Counted from the stretch's first letter, positions 33,905 through 45,399 are shown. The stretch: DNA of 64,000 bases from Heloderma charlesbogerti (GCA_026122225.1 JANEZZ010000467.1:434001-498000); one strand, 5' to 3'. A program made the numbers and translations. Notes: a model not told the origin generated them from the letters alone.

Positions 33905-34380
33905 GGTTCCCATGTGCCCTACTTGACAGAGGACAGTCCTCTATTTGACAGGCTGTCCAGTGCATGTCCAGTTGAAAGATAAAGGATCATAAGGAGGGAC
34001 AGCAGGGCAGGGGCCTTGAAATTGCCCATCCACCATTTTTTCTTTTATTTATTCATTTATTACATTTTTATACCACCCAATAGCTGAAGCTATTGTCAAA
34101 GCCAGTTAGCAACCTAGACAGTTAGCAAAGCCAGTTAGCAACTGGTAGACCAGGCAAGGCACGCGGGTCACCTGGCCATAATCTTGCCCACTATGGTGAG
34201 ATGTATTTAAATTATACTAATTACATCTCAATTTGCATCTCTACATATAAATTAGCATATGCACATTTTATGCAAATCTGTGTCCGCTCCCCCCCCCTTG
34301 GTGATGTGTTTGCTTTTTTTAGGCAATGCGTAAGTGGCAACCCCATTTGCCCCTCCAAGATTAGGGAAAGCAAAGTAAAT
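33905..34380 (+). repeat. Family D repeat, copy 2, interrupted by an L2 tail
   Basis: GACAGAGGACAGTCCTCTAT, AAATTGCCCATCCACC, then an L2-like 3' tail in reverse (TTATTCATTTATTACATTTT, ATACCACCCAATAGCTGAAG, about 34037-34105), then GCGGGTCACCTGGCCATAAT and TAAATTAGCATATGCACATT. The L2 tail is therefore the younger insertion. Confidence 0.6.
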
Positions 34381-34390
34381 AAGCAGTCTA

Positions 34391-34576
34391 AGAACTGGAT
34401 CCTATGTATGTTTATAGGTAATGCCATTATGTTCAATGGGTTTTAATCCCAGATAAGTGTACTCCGGGAGAGACCGGAGGACAGGAAGGCCTGGCGTGCT
34501 GTGGTCCATGGGGTCACAAAGAGTCGGACACAACTTTATGACTGAACAACAACATAGTGTACATAGGATTGCCTAA
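34391..34576. repeat. GCAATCCTA-family repeat interrupted by Bov-B fragment
   Basis: Left part GGATCCTATGTATGTTTATA and CATTATGTTCAATGGG; right part TACATAGGATTGCC. The inverted ends belong to one element split by the Bov-B piece at 34463-34555. Confidence 0.65.
34461..34555 (+). mobile_element. Short Bov-B 3'-end insertion with target duplication
   Basis: ACTCCGGGAGAGACCGGAGG to GAGTCGGACACAAC and ACTGAACAACAAC matches the last 95 bp of the Bov-B copies at 26.0 and 62.0 kb. AGTGTAC occurs at 34456-34462 and again at 34556-34562, a 7-bp target duplication. It is an extreme 5' truncation. Confidence 0.85.
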
Positions 34577-34721
34577 GTAATAATGTCTGTAATATAAACA
34601 AGCTAGGAAAGGCCCCTTTTTTTAGCGGAAAATTCAGGGAAGGAGGCCAGGAGGCCCCCCTGCCCCCCCAGGAGGCCAAGCCCTCATAATCCTCCCTGCT
34701 TTTAGTTGCAACTAGCATATT

Positions 34722-34815
34722 AACAGTGCAATCCTATATGTGTCTACACAGAATATGACCCATTGAGTGTAGTGCAGCTTACTCTCAAGTAAGTGAGTAC
34801 AAGGTTGTGGCCTAA
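34722..34815. repeat. GCAATCCTA-family repeat
   Basis: AACAGTGCAATCCTATATGT, GACCCATTGAGTGTAGTGCA, TTACTCTCAAGTAAGTGAGT. Diverged copy. Confidence 0.5.
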
Positions 34816-34849
34816 ATAGCTTTTTCTTAATACATTAGATACATCCATA

Positions 34850-35250
34850 AAGGATTGCAAAAATACAGCCTCCATATTCAAAGACTGTCTACCCCTGGTC
34901 ACCAGATGTTAAGGATTAATTAAAAAGGGAGGAAGGAAGGATATCTTCATGGTGCCCTGCCTGTGACCTTCCAATCTGGCTGACTACTGTCAGGAGGTAA
35001 AATATTGAGATAAATGGGCTCTTGGTCTGACCCGGCTTGGCAGTCTCACATTTTAGTCAGGGAACTGAGGCTCAGTGTGATTTGGGAAGGGTTCTGCCTC
35101 AGGCCTTGGCATTCTGATTATAACCCCATGGGAAACCACCCTGCTTGTGGGTTTCCCATGGGCAGCTGGTTGGCCGCTGTATGAACAGAATGCTAGACTA
35201 GATGGGGTCTTGGTCTGATCCAGCACGGCTCTTCTTATGTTCTTATCTTA
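34850..35250 (+). mobile_element. CR1-like 3' UTR fragments, family G
   Basis: CTCTTGGTCTGACCCGGCTT near 35020 ends one piece. GGGTTTCCCATGGGCAGCTG, GCTAGACTAGATGGGGTCTT and GGCTCTTCTTATGTTCTT at 35150-35250 form the second, better one. Confidence 0.5.
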
Positions 35251-35546
35251 AGACTGTGCAGCCCAGATCTGAGCATACATCATAGATTAAGGTGATCTTC
35301 ATCTTAAGTTTGGGTCTCTTGAAGCAGCCTCTGTACGGTGGTTGCTTTCCACATGTTCCTTCAGTCCTGCATGGAGAGTTTCCACAGCAGCCTTAGCTAC
35401 AAAAAAAGAGCTCAGGCTATGTAATGCTTACTTAGGCATTACATAGGACCTCTCCACACCACACCAGGCAGGGAATTCATGCATTCTGGATGTTACTGCA
35501 GCTAGCACACAGAAGTTGTTTGTGGCCCTTATATACCAAGCAAGTT

Positions 35547-35605
35547 CATAGAATGGTAGGGTTGGAAGGGGCCTATAAGACCATCGAGTCCAACCCGCAA
35601 GCCCC
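35547..35605 (-). mobile_element. CR1 LINE 3' terminus
   Basis: TTCATAGAATGGTAGGGTTG then GAAGGGGCC and CCATCGAGTCCAACCC is the reverse complement of the classic CR1 3' end with its ATTCTATGA terminal motif. Only about 60 bp remain, followed by a C-run. Confidence 0.72.
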
Positions 35606-35739
35606 CCCCCCCACAGACACACTGTAGAAATGCATATTGTAAGCTCCTTGGGGGCAGGGATCTGATTGGGGGGGTATGTTATATTGTCCCTTGCAGTACT
35701 GCCATTATGTAAAACAAGGGTGCAGAACCTCAGGCGAAA

Positions 35740-35904
35740 ACAACACTATGTTGGTGCCTGCCTGAACTCCAGAGCCAGGGAGTTCCACAAAAAGAGGGCC
35801 ACCACACTGAAGGCTGTTCTCTGGGTGGACTCCAGTCAGACCATAGGTCCATGCGGAACCACCAGGAGCATGCCATCTGATGACCTCAGTGACTGGGTAG
35901 GCTG
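35740..35904 (-). mobile_element. L2-type LINE relic
   Basis: CAGGGAGTTCCACAAAAAGA, GGCCACCACACTGAAGGCTG, TTCTCTGGGTGGACTCC parallels the reverse complement of the region coding for RRAFSAVAPRLWNELPS in the intact L2. Very diverged. Confidence 0.5.
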
Positions 35905-36178
35905 TCGTTGAATCCTGGGTTGTCATTACATGTGAACCCTGCACTATGGTTTAACTATGCATTGTTACCCACAAACAATCCAGGAAGAGAAGCCATGGTT
36001 TATTGTTGGGTTGGGAACTCTGGATAAAGGTTATTAACATGGTTAATAACCCACAGTAAAACCATAGTGCAGAGTTCACATGTAAAGGCAACCCATGATT
36101 CAACAAAAAACCGTGATTCAACAAGAGCCCATACTTAACCTGTATTTTGGGTTGTTGTTACATGTGAACCAGGTCTAT
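35905..36178. repeat. Palindromic MITE-like element, family F, copy 2
   Basis: An inverted pair, GGGTTGTCATTACATGTGAA (35917 on) with its complement near 36070-36097 and ACTATGGTTTAACTATG with its partner at about 36058, then a terminal GGTTGTTGTTACATGTGAAC. The same plan occurs at 47735-47990. Confidence 0.6.
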
Positions 36179-36332
36179 GCTAGACTAGATGGACAAATAG
36201 CTTGACTTGGTATAAGGTCGGTTTCCAGGTGGTATTGTCACTTTGACTATGGTGTGTTGTGGTCTATAGTGGGTTTTTCTTAATTGTCTTTGCTAAGATT
36301 GTTATTAATATGCCTATTGCTTCATAGTTTAG

Positions 36333-36472
36333 TGCAGTCTTCCCCAATCTGGTGCCCTCCAGATGTTTTGGACTTCAGCTCCTATCAGTACCAGTCAATG
36401 TGGCCAATGGTCAGGAATTCTAGGAATTGTAGTTGAAAATATCTAGAGGGCATCAAGTTGGGGAAAGCTGGT
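36333..36472. repeat. Foldback MITE-like repeat, family B
   Basis: Begins CTTCCCCAATCTGGTGCCCT and ends GGCATCAAGTTGGGGAAAGC: its two ends are inverted copies. Confidence 0.68.
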
Positions 36473-37099
36473 TTAGTGGATGGATGTTGCCACCAGTGCT
36501 TGAATTATAGGGGATGGGCATGGGGTAGAGGCCCTTTATCTTTTGTGACAGCTCCCTAACCTACCCTTTTTAGAAAGCTATGTGTGATGGCATGATTCGG
36601 CTAAAATTAGGGGAAATCGGAAGATGGAGGTTCTGGATTTCATTAACCATACATGCACATCTTTTGCAGCATTATTTTGGCACTAGTTGCCACTGGTTTT
36701 CTCTCTTGTGGGAGTTGAGTGGCCGGATGCAAAGCTAGAGAAGGTTTCTGCACCTTTAAGAGTTACATGGAAGAGGGAACTTCAGTGGCTGCAGCTTTTC
36801 TCTTTTCTGATAACCCTTCTATGGTAAGCTGCACATGCTGAAATTCCCTCTTCTACAAAACAGGTAAAGGTCCAGGAGCTGGGTTCTCCTCTGCTTCTGC
36901 TTACTCCATGCGGTGTTCTTTTCACAACTGCATCTGTTGCACTATATGTGTTGGTTTTTGTCAGATGTTATGAATGTAGTGTCTGTATCTGCCTTGCATG
37001 TTGCTGGGTTGTTGTTTTATTGCCATTTTTAGAAAAGGAATGGGACTTTTTTAACAATTTGGATCACTATGGGAATACACGATGGGATCATTTGCCATC
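36473..37099. other. Unannotated stretch
   Basis: No recognised gene or repeat. Confidence 0.45.
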
Positions 37100-37435
37100 T
37101 TTCTCCCCAGGCCAGTGCCAGCTCCAAATCTTTGAGAGCCCTTGAGCAGGACACCCTCAACGGGCCCCCTTCCTCAGTGAGTGTGCTTCCTTATAACCAT
37201 TGTCACCAGCTCCTGTTGCTCCTCTCCTTATCATCGCTACCACTTTCTAGCTTGATAGAGAGAGCCAGCAGACAGGAAGGCAGTGGCATCTACTGCTTGT
37301 CCTTCTCACCATCACTGTTGATGGGGCCAGAATGAGAGGCAGATGAACAAGCAGGAGGAGCAAGTCCCGGGAGCTCTTGTCAGTGGGCCCCTGCTGGGGT
37401 TTGGGCCTTCAGCAGGAGCTCAGCTATGCCTCCCC
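37100..37435 (-). repeat. Family C interspersed repeat, inverted copy
   Basis: On the + strand GAGAGCCCTTGAGCAGGACA, CTTGTCCTTCTCACCATCAC, AGCTCTTGTCAGTGGGCCCC, TGCTGGGGTTTGGGCC; the reverse complement matches 29680-29985. Confidence 0.55.
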
Positions 37436-37654
37436 TTGACACTGTCCATGTCCTTATCCCCCACCTCCTGCAGGGCTGCTGCACCTTTAACAGCTGCATG
37501 ACAGGCAGAAATCCAAGTGCACCTTTCCCCATTGCTGCATATCTGTATGAGGAAATACTGTACCTATTGATTTTTCTCCTGACACATGCAAAGGCCATTC
37601 ATCCATTTGTTCATATTAATAGTGACCCCGTCTCACAGTTGTATTCTGAGGATT

Positions 37655-38184
37655 AAATATTTATTTATGAATGTATTTATTTGTTACAATTATATCTTAC
37701 CTTTCCTCCAAGGAGCCCAAGGTGGTATACATGATCCTCCTCCTCTCCATTTTATCCTCACAATAACCTTGTGAGATGGGTTAGGCCAAGAGTCAGCGTC
37801 CCAGTTCGCAGGACTTGTTAACCACTGCTGTGTGTACCAGTTGATTTACCTAATTGCCCTCGCTGGGTGTGGCTTGTCATGAGGCCTGACGCGGGCTAGG
37901 GCGGTTAACGTGGCCTGTTCTAGGGTTCTTGGATGGTTTATTAACCATCCCAACCAACCACCCTTCCAGCGAGAGTAATTTGGTAAACCAATCGGCACGC
38001 AACCAGCATGCACGGGGTTGGTTAACAGGCCAGTGTGGCTTATTAACCACCCTCATGTCATGCAAACCAGCACAGTGACTGACTGAAAATCACTCAGTTA
38101 GCTTCATGTCCGAGTGGGGATTAGAACCCAGATCTCCTGAGTCCCAGTCCAACTCTCTAACCATTATATCACACTAGCTCTCTA
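37655..38184 (-). mobile_element. MIR-like SINE split by an insertion
   Basis: 37655-37798 gives the tail and core (TTTATCCTCACAATAACCTT, GTGAGATGGGTTAGGCCAAG). 38087-38184 gives the rest (AAATCACTCAGTTAGCTTCA, GGGGATTAGAACCCAGATCT, CTCTAACCATTATATCACAC). Joining the two would give one normal MIR-like copy. Confidence 0.7.
37799..38086. repeat. 285-bp insertion within the MIR-like SINE
   Basis: Contains inverted pieces such as TGGTTTATTAACCATCC, GGGTTGGTTAACAGGCC and GTGGCTTATTAACCACC, a plan like family F. The break sits at GAGTCAGCG / CAGTGACTG; the target duplication is not clean. Likely a non-autonomous DNA element. Confidence 0.45.
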
Positions 38185-38415
38185 GTAAAGATTGAAAAGC
38201 ACTTTGCACAATAAAAGTGCTGTAGAAATTTGTGATCATGGTGGCAACAAGTATTTAGTTATTTATTAGCCTGTCCCAATGTCATAGTAAAGGAAACATT
38301 TAAACATAACAAACATTAAAACTCCACTTTATGATTTTCAGAGCTGTTCCCCTCCTCTTTGTACTCTGACTGCTTAAATCAGCCCACAAGCTGATTTAGA
38401 AACAAAACAGCCTTA

Positions 38416-38480
38416 ACAGGTGCAATCCTATGAACACTTGCCTAGCGGTAAGTCTCATTGAAATCAATAGAATAGGATTG
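38416..38480. repeat. GCAATCCTA-family repeat
   Basis: AGGTGCAATCCTATGAACAC, GTAAGTCTCATTGAAATC, AATAGGATTG. Diverged short copy. Confidence 0.45.
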
Positions 38481-38943
38481 AATCGGCAGTATTTCTGAAG
38501 GATGTTTAGGCTTGATGGGCCTGAAGGGGGAAGAGCTGCAGAGTCAGACAGGCATTTATCTGAATTTGGGTGTGGATGGTATGTTAAAAGAGTATTCCTT
38601 GACTGTTTGAAAAGGGACAAAAAGAAGATTCAGGACAGATTCCCTCCAAAAAAAATACTGCTTCCAACAGTGCCTCATTAACTTATGGCATTCATGGCTG
38701 CAAGATGTGTGGCTAAAGGCCATTGGCTCAGCTCATTTTAAAGGGGATTAGACACTGCGGTGATAATGAAGAGGCGAACACCGGTAATGGATGAAATATT
38801 GCTGCAACCTTTATTAAATATCACAGCGTGATGTTGGCTGTGACTGTCCAAATCAATCAGTCTCTCTGTTTGTCTGTCTCCAAACGGGGTTGAAGGAAGC
38901 TCAAGGAGTGAAGGGGCCCAGTCCCTACACTTCGCATCCAAGG

Positions 38944-39182
38944 AACTGGCAGTGTAGTGTAGTGGTTAAGACTGTTGGACTGGAACAACCATGGGTTGTT
39001 CTAGGGTTATGTGAGAGTTGTTTAACCCTTGCATAACCCATGCTGCCCAGGTTTGCATGACACAACAAGCCATGGTGCATGTGCTGCAGCTTACATATTC
39101 AGAATGCCAGCCGGTGCATGCTGCAAAGCCCAGCGGGTTAATTAACCCATGGTGGCTTAGTGTTATGTGCAAACCAAGTCAT
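38944..39182. repeat. MIR-like SINE head joined to family F element
   Basis: 38944-38983 is a MIR-like head (GGCAGTGTAGTGTAGTGGTT, AAGACTGTTGGACTGG). A family F element follows: AACAACCATGGGTTGTT, inner GTTAATTAACCC and right end TGTTATGTGCAAACCAAGTC. The element probably inserted in the SINE; the SINE remainder was not found. Confidence 0.5.
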
Positions 39183-39567
39183 TGGCTGGCTGGAATCCTG
39201 AACAGGGGGCACCGTACACTGCAACATTTTCTTGCAGATCTCACTTGTGTGAATTAATAAATAAAAGAGTGCCCCTGAGTATATACAGTTTATATTTATC
39301 TCACCTCTGACTAGCCAGAGCATGCCCCACACTAAGACTGGAGCTACATGTGAAGCAGAATTAGGTAGAAAGGTTCTAAAAAGGCTCTCTCCTTGGTGTG
39401 GTAATTTTTCTACTTCCAGGGAGTTTTTATCAAATCTATGGGGGGGGGGCAGGGGAGGGGAGGCATCCAAAAGTGGTGTCCCCCTTTGCAGTCTTAAGTT
39501 GTACAGTTTGTTCTCCTGCCTAAGGATTCTATCACCTTATTCTGCTCTTAAGTATAAATCCAGACTA

Positions 39568-39745
39568 ACAGTGCAATCCTATACATGTCTACTTGGAACT
39601 TACCTAAGTGTATATAAGATTGCAACATAAATGTGTTGGGGAGTGCAAATTTCTTCCAGCTCATACTTATGCTTGTTTACTCAGACGTTCTACAGAATTC
39701 AATGGGAGTTACTCCCAAGTTAAACATGAATGGGGTTGCAGTTTT
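39568..39745. repeat. GCAATCCTA-family repeats, two pieces
   Basis: AACAGTGCAATCCTATACAT..ATAAGATTGCAAC (39568-39628) and GAATTCAATGGGAGTTACTC..GGGGTTGCAG (39690-39745). Confidence 0.45.
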
Positions 39746-40374
39746 TGAGACATGAGATCTGCAGCACCTCTTTTTTTAGAAACTAGCCACTGTGCATCTC
39801 TTCACTCACCCACCCTCTCCTTGGAAACTATTCTTATTCAAAGGCTATCCGCTCACTGTCATATATTTCTCCCCTGCATTAAGATGATTCCTGCAATCGA
39901 CGTGTCCTTTTTGCTAAGAAGGTTCATTAAAATCAAAAGCTTTTAGCATGGATTTAGTTGTAAGAGACAGTACACTCTCTTCCAGAGTATAATTGGCCTG
40001 GCAAAAAGTACGTAACACTCTTGTGTGTGTTTTTAAAAAGATCTGTTCTAAGAGTTTTCCTCCTTAGTAATTGCCATCATTGCACAACCACCAGCCTAGC
40101 ACTCCCATGTATGGTCAGTGCCAGGATTCCTAAGCCCTTTGACCTTGGTGCCTGTGACTGACAGCTGGCCTTCCAGGATACTCTTTGCAGAAACTTTGCA
40201 TTAACTCTTGGTTAATGGTCCCAGGGAATCACTCATCTCCCTTCTGGACCATGAATTCTACCCTGGTTTGAATCCCTTGCACTTTTGGGGGGTTGTGCCA
40301 TGTCTTACCCTTTCCTGCCTACGGAGGGTTATAGAGCCACCAGGCTATGGACTGAGACAAGTCACTGGAAACAT
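39746..40374. other. Unannotated stretch
   Basis: No recognised gene or repeat. Confidence 0.45.
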
Positions 40375-40900
40375 ACCTTGATGGTATTGAAAGAACTTCA
40401 CTGGCTTCCAGTCCCTTTCTGAGCATAATTCAAAGTGCTGGGGCTTACCTTTAAAACCCTATATGGTTTCGTACCTGGGTATCCTCAGGTATCTGAAGGG
40501 ATGACTACTCTTATACCAACCAGGCCATGTATTGAGGTGACCTTCTGAAGTTCTCCTCCTTCCAGGTGCCTCAACCATGTGGTGTAAGTTGGATGATGAC
40601 CAGGAAGAGAGCCTTCTTGGTGGGGACACCCTATTTGTGGAGTTCCCAGGGAGGCCTGACTGGCACCAGCACTTGCAAAGACATTTTTACTCTCCCAAGG
40701 TTTTTATCATATTTGTCTACTCAGAAGTAAGCCCAATTAAGTTCAATGGGACTTACTCTCAGGTATGTGTTATAGGGTTACAGCCTTAATATATCCCTCC
40801 CCACCCCCCTTTTAACATGTCACTTACTATATTTTATTAATGCATTTTATGCTGGTTTTTGTAACTGCCCTGGAAGCTCGGCTGAAGGGCAGTATATAAA
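40375..40900 (+). mobile_element. Old L2-type LINE 3' relic with a nested short repeat
   Basis: The coding remnant includes CTTCACTGGCTTCCAGTCCC (from LHWLPV) and TTCAAAGTGCTGGGGCTTAC (FKVL). The 3' UTR ends GGCAGTATATAAATC. A GCAATCCTA-family piece (TACTCAGAAGTAAGCCCAAT to TAGGGTTACAGCC, about 40715-40787) lies inside it and is younger. Confidence 0.65.
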
Positions 40901-42545
40901 TCTTTCAAATATTTTTTTTTAAAATAATAAAAAATAATCAGAATGCTTAACAATACAACACTAGAAACCATTAAGAGGAAATGAAACAATAAGAACCATA
41001 TTTGGAAGGGTCTTTCTTTGGTACGGCTTAAATTTAGGGAACCTTGCTCTTGCAGGAAGCTGGGGTAGATAATTCCTCAGGCCTCTTTCCAAATGTATGA
41101 ATCATACAGACACGGTGACTGGAGCTATGCATGATGGGAGGGGATTTGAGGTTGGGTTTTGGTTCTTGGCACATGGGGCCTGTGCTAAAGCAAATAAAGC
41201 TGGTAGTCAGCCAGTTAGGTGCGCTAGAGAATGTGTGAACACCAGAAATACTAAAAAAGAAATGGTGATGTAACTGAGAATTGTCTAAATATAACGCAGA
41301 CAACTCTGTTTATATCACAGCAATATCTGTGTATTCTGTATGTTAGCATATATAAGTTGCAGTTTTAGCAAGTAATGCCCAGTATCACAAAACACAAAAA
41401 CAGTAGGATTTTACTGGTAATTGTTTTATTAATACTGCAAGCTGCTCTCTTCTGTACTCCTTTTAGAGGAAGGGTGGAGTATAAGGATTTTAAATAAGTA
41501 AGTAAGTAAGTCTGATTTTTAAAAGCTGTTATCAGCAGAGCCGACCCATTAAAATACTGTGGCTGTGTTCAATATAACAGGAACACAGGAAGATGCCTTA
41601 TAACTGAGTCAAACCACTGTTCCATCTAGCTCAGTATTGTTGACACTGACACTGGCTGACAGCCTAGGGCTTGTGCACTCCCTCCTGCACATGTGAAGGA
41701 GGGACATCAGAAGCTTTCAGTTGTGGCTAGTAGCAAACCATAGTTTGCTATTGTGCGCAAACCATAGTTTTCTGGGTTCAGATGCAACAGCAAACTGTGA
41801 TTTGCCACTGATTGTAATCAGAAGGATCTAATCTCCTTTTATACACAGAGGAAGGTGAGCAGGGAGTGTACACAAGCCCAATGCTTGTGGCTGCTTGTGC
41901 ATATAATGATAAAAAGTGATTTAGCTTTACATCTGAATACAGCAAGTATGTATCTGGCAATAACATAAAGACCTTTTATCGGCCAACAATGGTGTACAAT
42001 TAGACACACACACAGTATGTGTTTATGATATATCTAGGATTCACGTTGCATGTACGTCTGCAGTTTTTAAATATTCTCGTAATGAGATATTTCATTCCTG
42101 TGTTGGCTTCTTATGTGCCAAGGAGTGGCATTTGCAAGGGAGAAGTGGCGTGTGGGAGTGCTTGGCCTTTCTGCACTCTCTATTTTCCTCAGCAATTGCT
42201 CCCACCAGCTGCTTTTCCCCCAGCCTAATTCCAACACTTCGGAAAGGCAAATGGTGGCAGGAGTTACAGAGCAAAAGCAGATGGCAGGGAAAGGATTAAA
42301 CACTGACACACACACACATCCATACACACACCTCTGCCTCATTACCACTCCTCATACTAGAGGGAAGCACAGGATTGGGAATACCGTGTTTGTTACCAAA
42401 CATCTATTTGAGGCCTAAAGTTTTCTGCTTTGCTTGTGCACTGGAGGATATGTTTCGGTGTTAAATACATCAGCCACAAACCCAGTAAGGGCTACAACAG
42501 ACATTACTTTAAATCTGTGTCTAGCAGCTTTTTTATTTTGACTCA
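40901..42545. other. Mostly unannotated; three small repeat pieces
   Basis: 41430-41515: SINE/LINE-type tail with (AAGT)n. 41580-41665: 3' end of the tRNA-derived SINE, inverted (GGAAGATGCCTTATAACTGA). 41725-41815: family F-like inverted pieces (AGCAAACCATAGTTTGCT). A (CA)n run lies at 42304-42320. No gene. Confidence 0.45.
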
Positions 42546-43854
42546 AAGTAGCCATGGGGCCCCGATTCAGACCAGGACCCTGGTGTGGAGGCAGCGCTGG
42601 TGCAAACTCTCCCACCGCCTGAGGCAAGAAAGCACACTCATGCTGCCCGCCACTGCTGCCACCCTCTCCCTCCTTCCCCTCTGCTCTCTGGGTATGACTT
42701 GATGCCCGCCCAGTCTGTCTCCCTCTCCTCTGCCCCCCCAATGTCTATCTCCCTTCTCCCCCCACTCCCGGCTGTGTCTGTCAGTCTCCCTCCTCACCTG
42801 AGCAGCTGAGCTATCTGAAAAGCCCTGTCGGCTGGAAAAGTGGCTGGCACAGCTCTTCAGATAGGCAGCCAGGCCCAAATGCCTGGCTCTGAGGGAACCT
42901 TCTTTTGAGCCAGACATTGTGGGAGGAAGGGTGTCCTTGGAGATCACCTGTACCCTGGAGATCGTCTGTATTTCAGAGAGTTTGGCCACCTGCCGGCTCG
43001 CTCTGGGAGGATCTGCAGAGCGGGCAGCGGCAACAGGGTAGGAAGGGAGGGAGGGGTGTGTAAGACATGGCTGTGGTGATGGTAGAAGGAGGGTGCACAG
43101 TGGCAGGTCCTTCTGGCGGGGAGGAGGCAGCGTGCAATTTGCCATTCCTCCTACTCTGCCACCTGATCATCCTGCCTCATGAGAGGGTCGGCCATGTGTG
43201 GAGGGTGGGGGTGGGGGTTAAGTTCCAAGTTGGGGTCTCTGCACCAGCTCTAGAGTAAAAAGTGAAGGGGGAAAAAGTGATAGCTGCTAGACACAGATTT
43301 CAAGTAATGTCTGTTTTGGCCCAGAGTGGCTTTAGGCAAGCTGCTTTCTCTCAGCTACAGTACCACACTGCATTGCAGAAGTAAACATTTGTTGTAGGGT
43401 CTAGTGAGGGCAACTAAGCATGGCGGCAGCAACACCCGTTTGCTTCTTCACGTGTCTGTGCCATTTGTGTATAAAGCAGTGTATGAGGATCTAATTGTAA
43501 TGCCAAAAGGGATGCAAAGGTGAGGGGAGTTAAACTCTCCCCCACCTTAGCTCTCTGCCTGTGATTCATGACCGCAGGTGCTTTTCTCCCATCGCAGCTC
43601 ACTCCCAGTGTCAAAGGCAGACTGGCCAAAAAGAAAAAGAAGAGTTCAGTAACAGACTTTGGTGAGGCAAAATAGGGGCGGTATCCCCCTTTTGATGCTA
43701 AAATTAGATCTACCTGCCTGCCTACTTTTTACATGAATAGGGCAGCAGACATGTGAACAAACAAGTATGGCTCCCGCCATCATGTCTAGCCTGGCCCTGA
43801 GATATGCAAAGTGCTTTGAACAATCGGAAGCACTTTACAAATGCTAGTTAATTA
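42546..43854. other. Unannotated GC-rich stretch
   Basis: Pyrimidine-rich sequence gives longish ORFs on both strands (for example 42567-43145 on -) without any protein-like motif. No CpG island as dense as the other two. Confidence 0.4.
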
Positions 43855-44003
43855 TATCCCACAAGCAACTCTCCCTTTCCCTGGAAGTAAAAATCCAACA
43901 ACAATGAATGAAATAATTAGTAGTTTGCTGCCCTTTCATGACACCCAAAATATGCTGTCTGAGGCAACTGCCTCACTCTACCTAATGGTAGGGCCGGCCT
44001 TGA
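43855..44003 (-). repeat. Family H interspersed repeat, inverted
   Basis: CCCTTTCCCTGGAAGTAAAA, GTTTGCTGCCCTTTCATGAC, TCACTCTACCTAATGGTAGG; reverse complement of 21297-21440. Confidence 0.55.
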
Positions 44004-44689
44004 TTATTATCATTCATCCTACTGATCCCTGGGCTCACTATTCAAATTCAGGTGAACATTTGGGTTTCTTGGGTGAGACGAGTCAGGGTTTTGGAATGAA
44101 TTATATCTCAAACACTTGATAGGGAGATTTTTAAAAAAAAACAAGGAAAACAGGTGGGGAAAATCCTTTGGAGGAATTGTTTCCTGTGGGCTTTATTTCT
44201 GAAGCTTTTTTGACTGAGTGACCCAAACTCACATCACTAATCCTGACCTTTCCCTTGTTTGAAGCTAGACAAGCATCACGATGTGACATTCTGAGCCATC
44301 CACAGATGGACTTTCTAAACAGGTTGCTGAGGCTACCTTTGCTATGGGGCAGCAAAGGCCATCCTATAATTAGAGGGAGCATTGCTTGGCGGTGACACTA
44401 TGTGAGGAATTTATAGAAAAGTCACATATGGATCCCATTTCTGAATTACTTTCCTTTTCTAAAATTGATTTTCCAGCCAATCAAACAAACAAACAAACAA
44501 ACAAACATAAAAGGTTGTTCTTTTAAAAAAGGTGGAAATGATTTAACCCGGCTCATATATCTGTGTCAGGTTTCGATAACTTAAAATGTCTTTTTGTATG
44601 TGTATCTCTAGAAACTTACATTAAAAAAGTACTCCAGTTTAGAAAGCCTCCATTCTTTCTACTTTTTCTTTCATATACACTGAGATTGT
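44004..44689. other. Unannotated stretch
   Basis: (AAAC)n run at about 44480-44506. No gene. Confidence 0.45.
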
Positions 44690-44890
44690 TATCATTAGTG
44701 TCAGACCATTAGTCCATGCAGCCTATTCTAGTAGCCTAGCCTAGTCTGATTGGCAGTGGCTTTTTAGGGTCTCAGTCAGACGTCTTTTCCACACCTGCTA
44801 CCTGTTCTTTTTAACTGGAGATCCCAGGGTTTGATCAGGGAACCTTTTGCATGCAACCATGTGCTCTGCCACAGAGCTACAGTCCCACCC
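44690..44890 (-). mobile_element. tRNA-derived SINE, inverted
   Basis: AGTCAGACGTCTTTTCCACA, CTGGAGATCCCAGGGTTTGA (box B region) and TGCTCTGCCACAGAGCTAC (box A region) read as the reverse complement of the SINE at 11468. Confidence 0.65.
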
Positions 44891-45014
44891 ATCCTCTTCC
44901 ACAGTGTCTGAACCATTCATGAATCTGTGGCATGTCCTTTCCCCCTCTGTTTTCTGGCTATTACAATCAATATTACCCTATTACCCAATATTACCCTATT
45001 ACAATCAATATTAC

Positions 45015-45080
45015 CCTTCCTCAACCTGGTGCCCTCCAGATGTGTTGAACTATAGCTCTCAGCAGATTGGGGAAGACTGC
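45015..45080. repeat. Foldback family B, partial
   Basis: CTTCCTCAACCTGGTGCCCT, CCAGATGTGTTGAACTATAG, GGGGAAGACTG; centre deleted. Confidence 0.5.
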
Positions 45081-45184
45081 CCTATAAAAAATTCACAGTA
45101 GGATGTTGGAACAAAAGGTGTGCTTTTCTTTTTCTTTGATGCTTTTGAATGCAGCAGTGCAGTTCTTAGGCTCTGGGGTGACTA

Positions 45185-45399
45185 TTAGGCAAGGCCGAAA
45201 CAACAGGACAAAAGAGGGCACCAGTTTACATAACTTGTGCATATGTTGATTTATATGTGGACATGCACATTTGGAGATCATTTCTATAATTTTAAATTAA
45301 GTGGGCACAACTGTGTCCAGGTGATCTGTGTGCCTGCTCAGCCTTCTGTCCAGGTCTTAAGTGTTGATGGGTAACTTCAAGGACCCTGCTCTCCCTTTC
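45185..45399 (-). repeat. Family D repeat, inverted
   Basis: TTGTGCATATGTTGATTTAT, CAGGTGATCTGTGTGCCTGC, AAGTGTTGATGGGTAACTTC; reverse complement of family D. Confidence 0.55.

Noticed and set aside
42567..43145. 192-codon ORF on -
   Set aside because: Overlaps ORFs on the other strand, falls in pyrimidine-rich sequence, and has no domain-like pattern.
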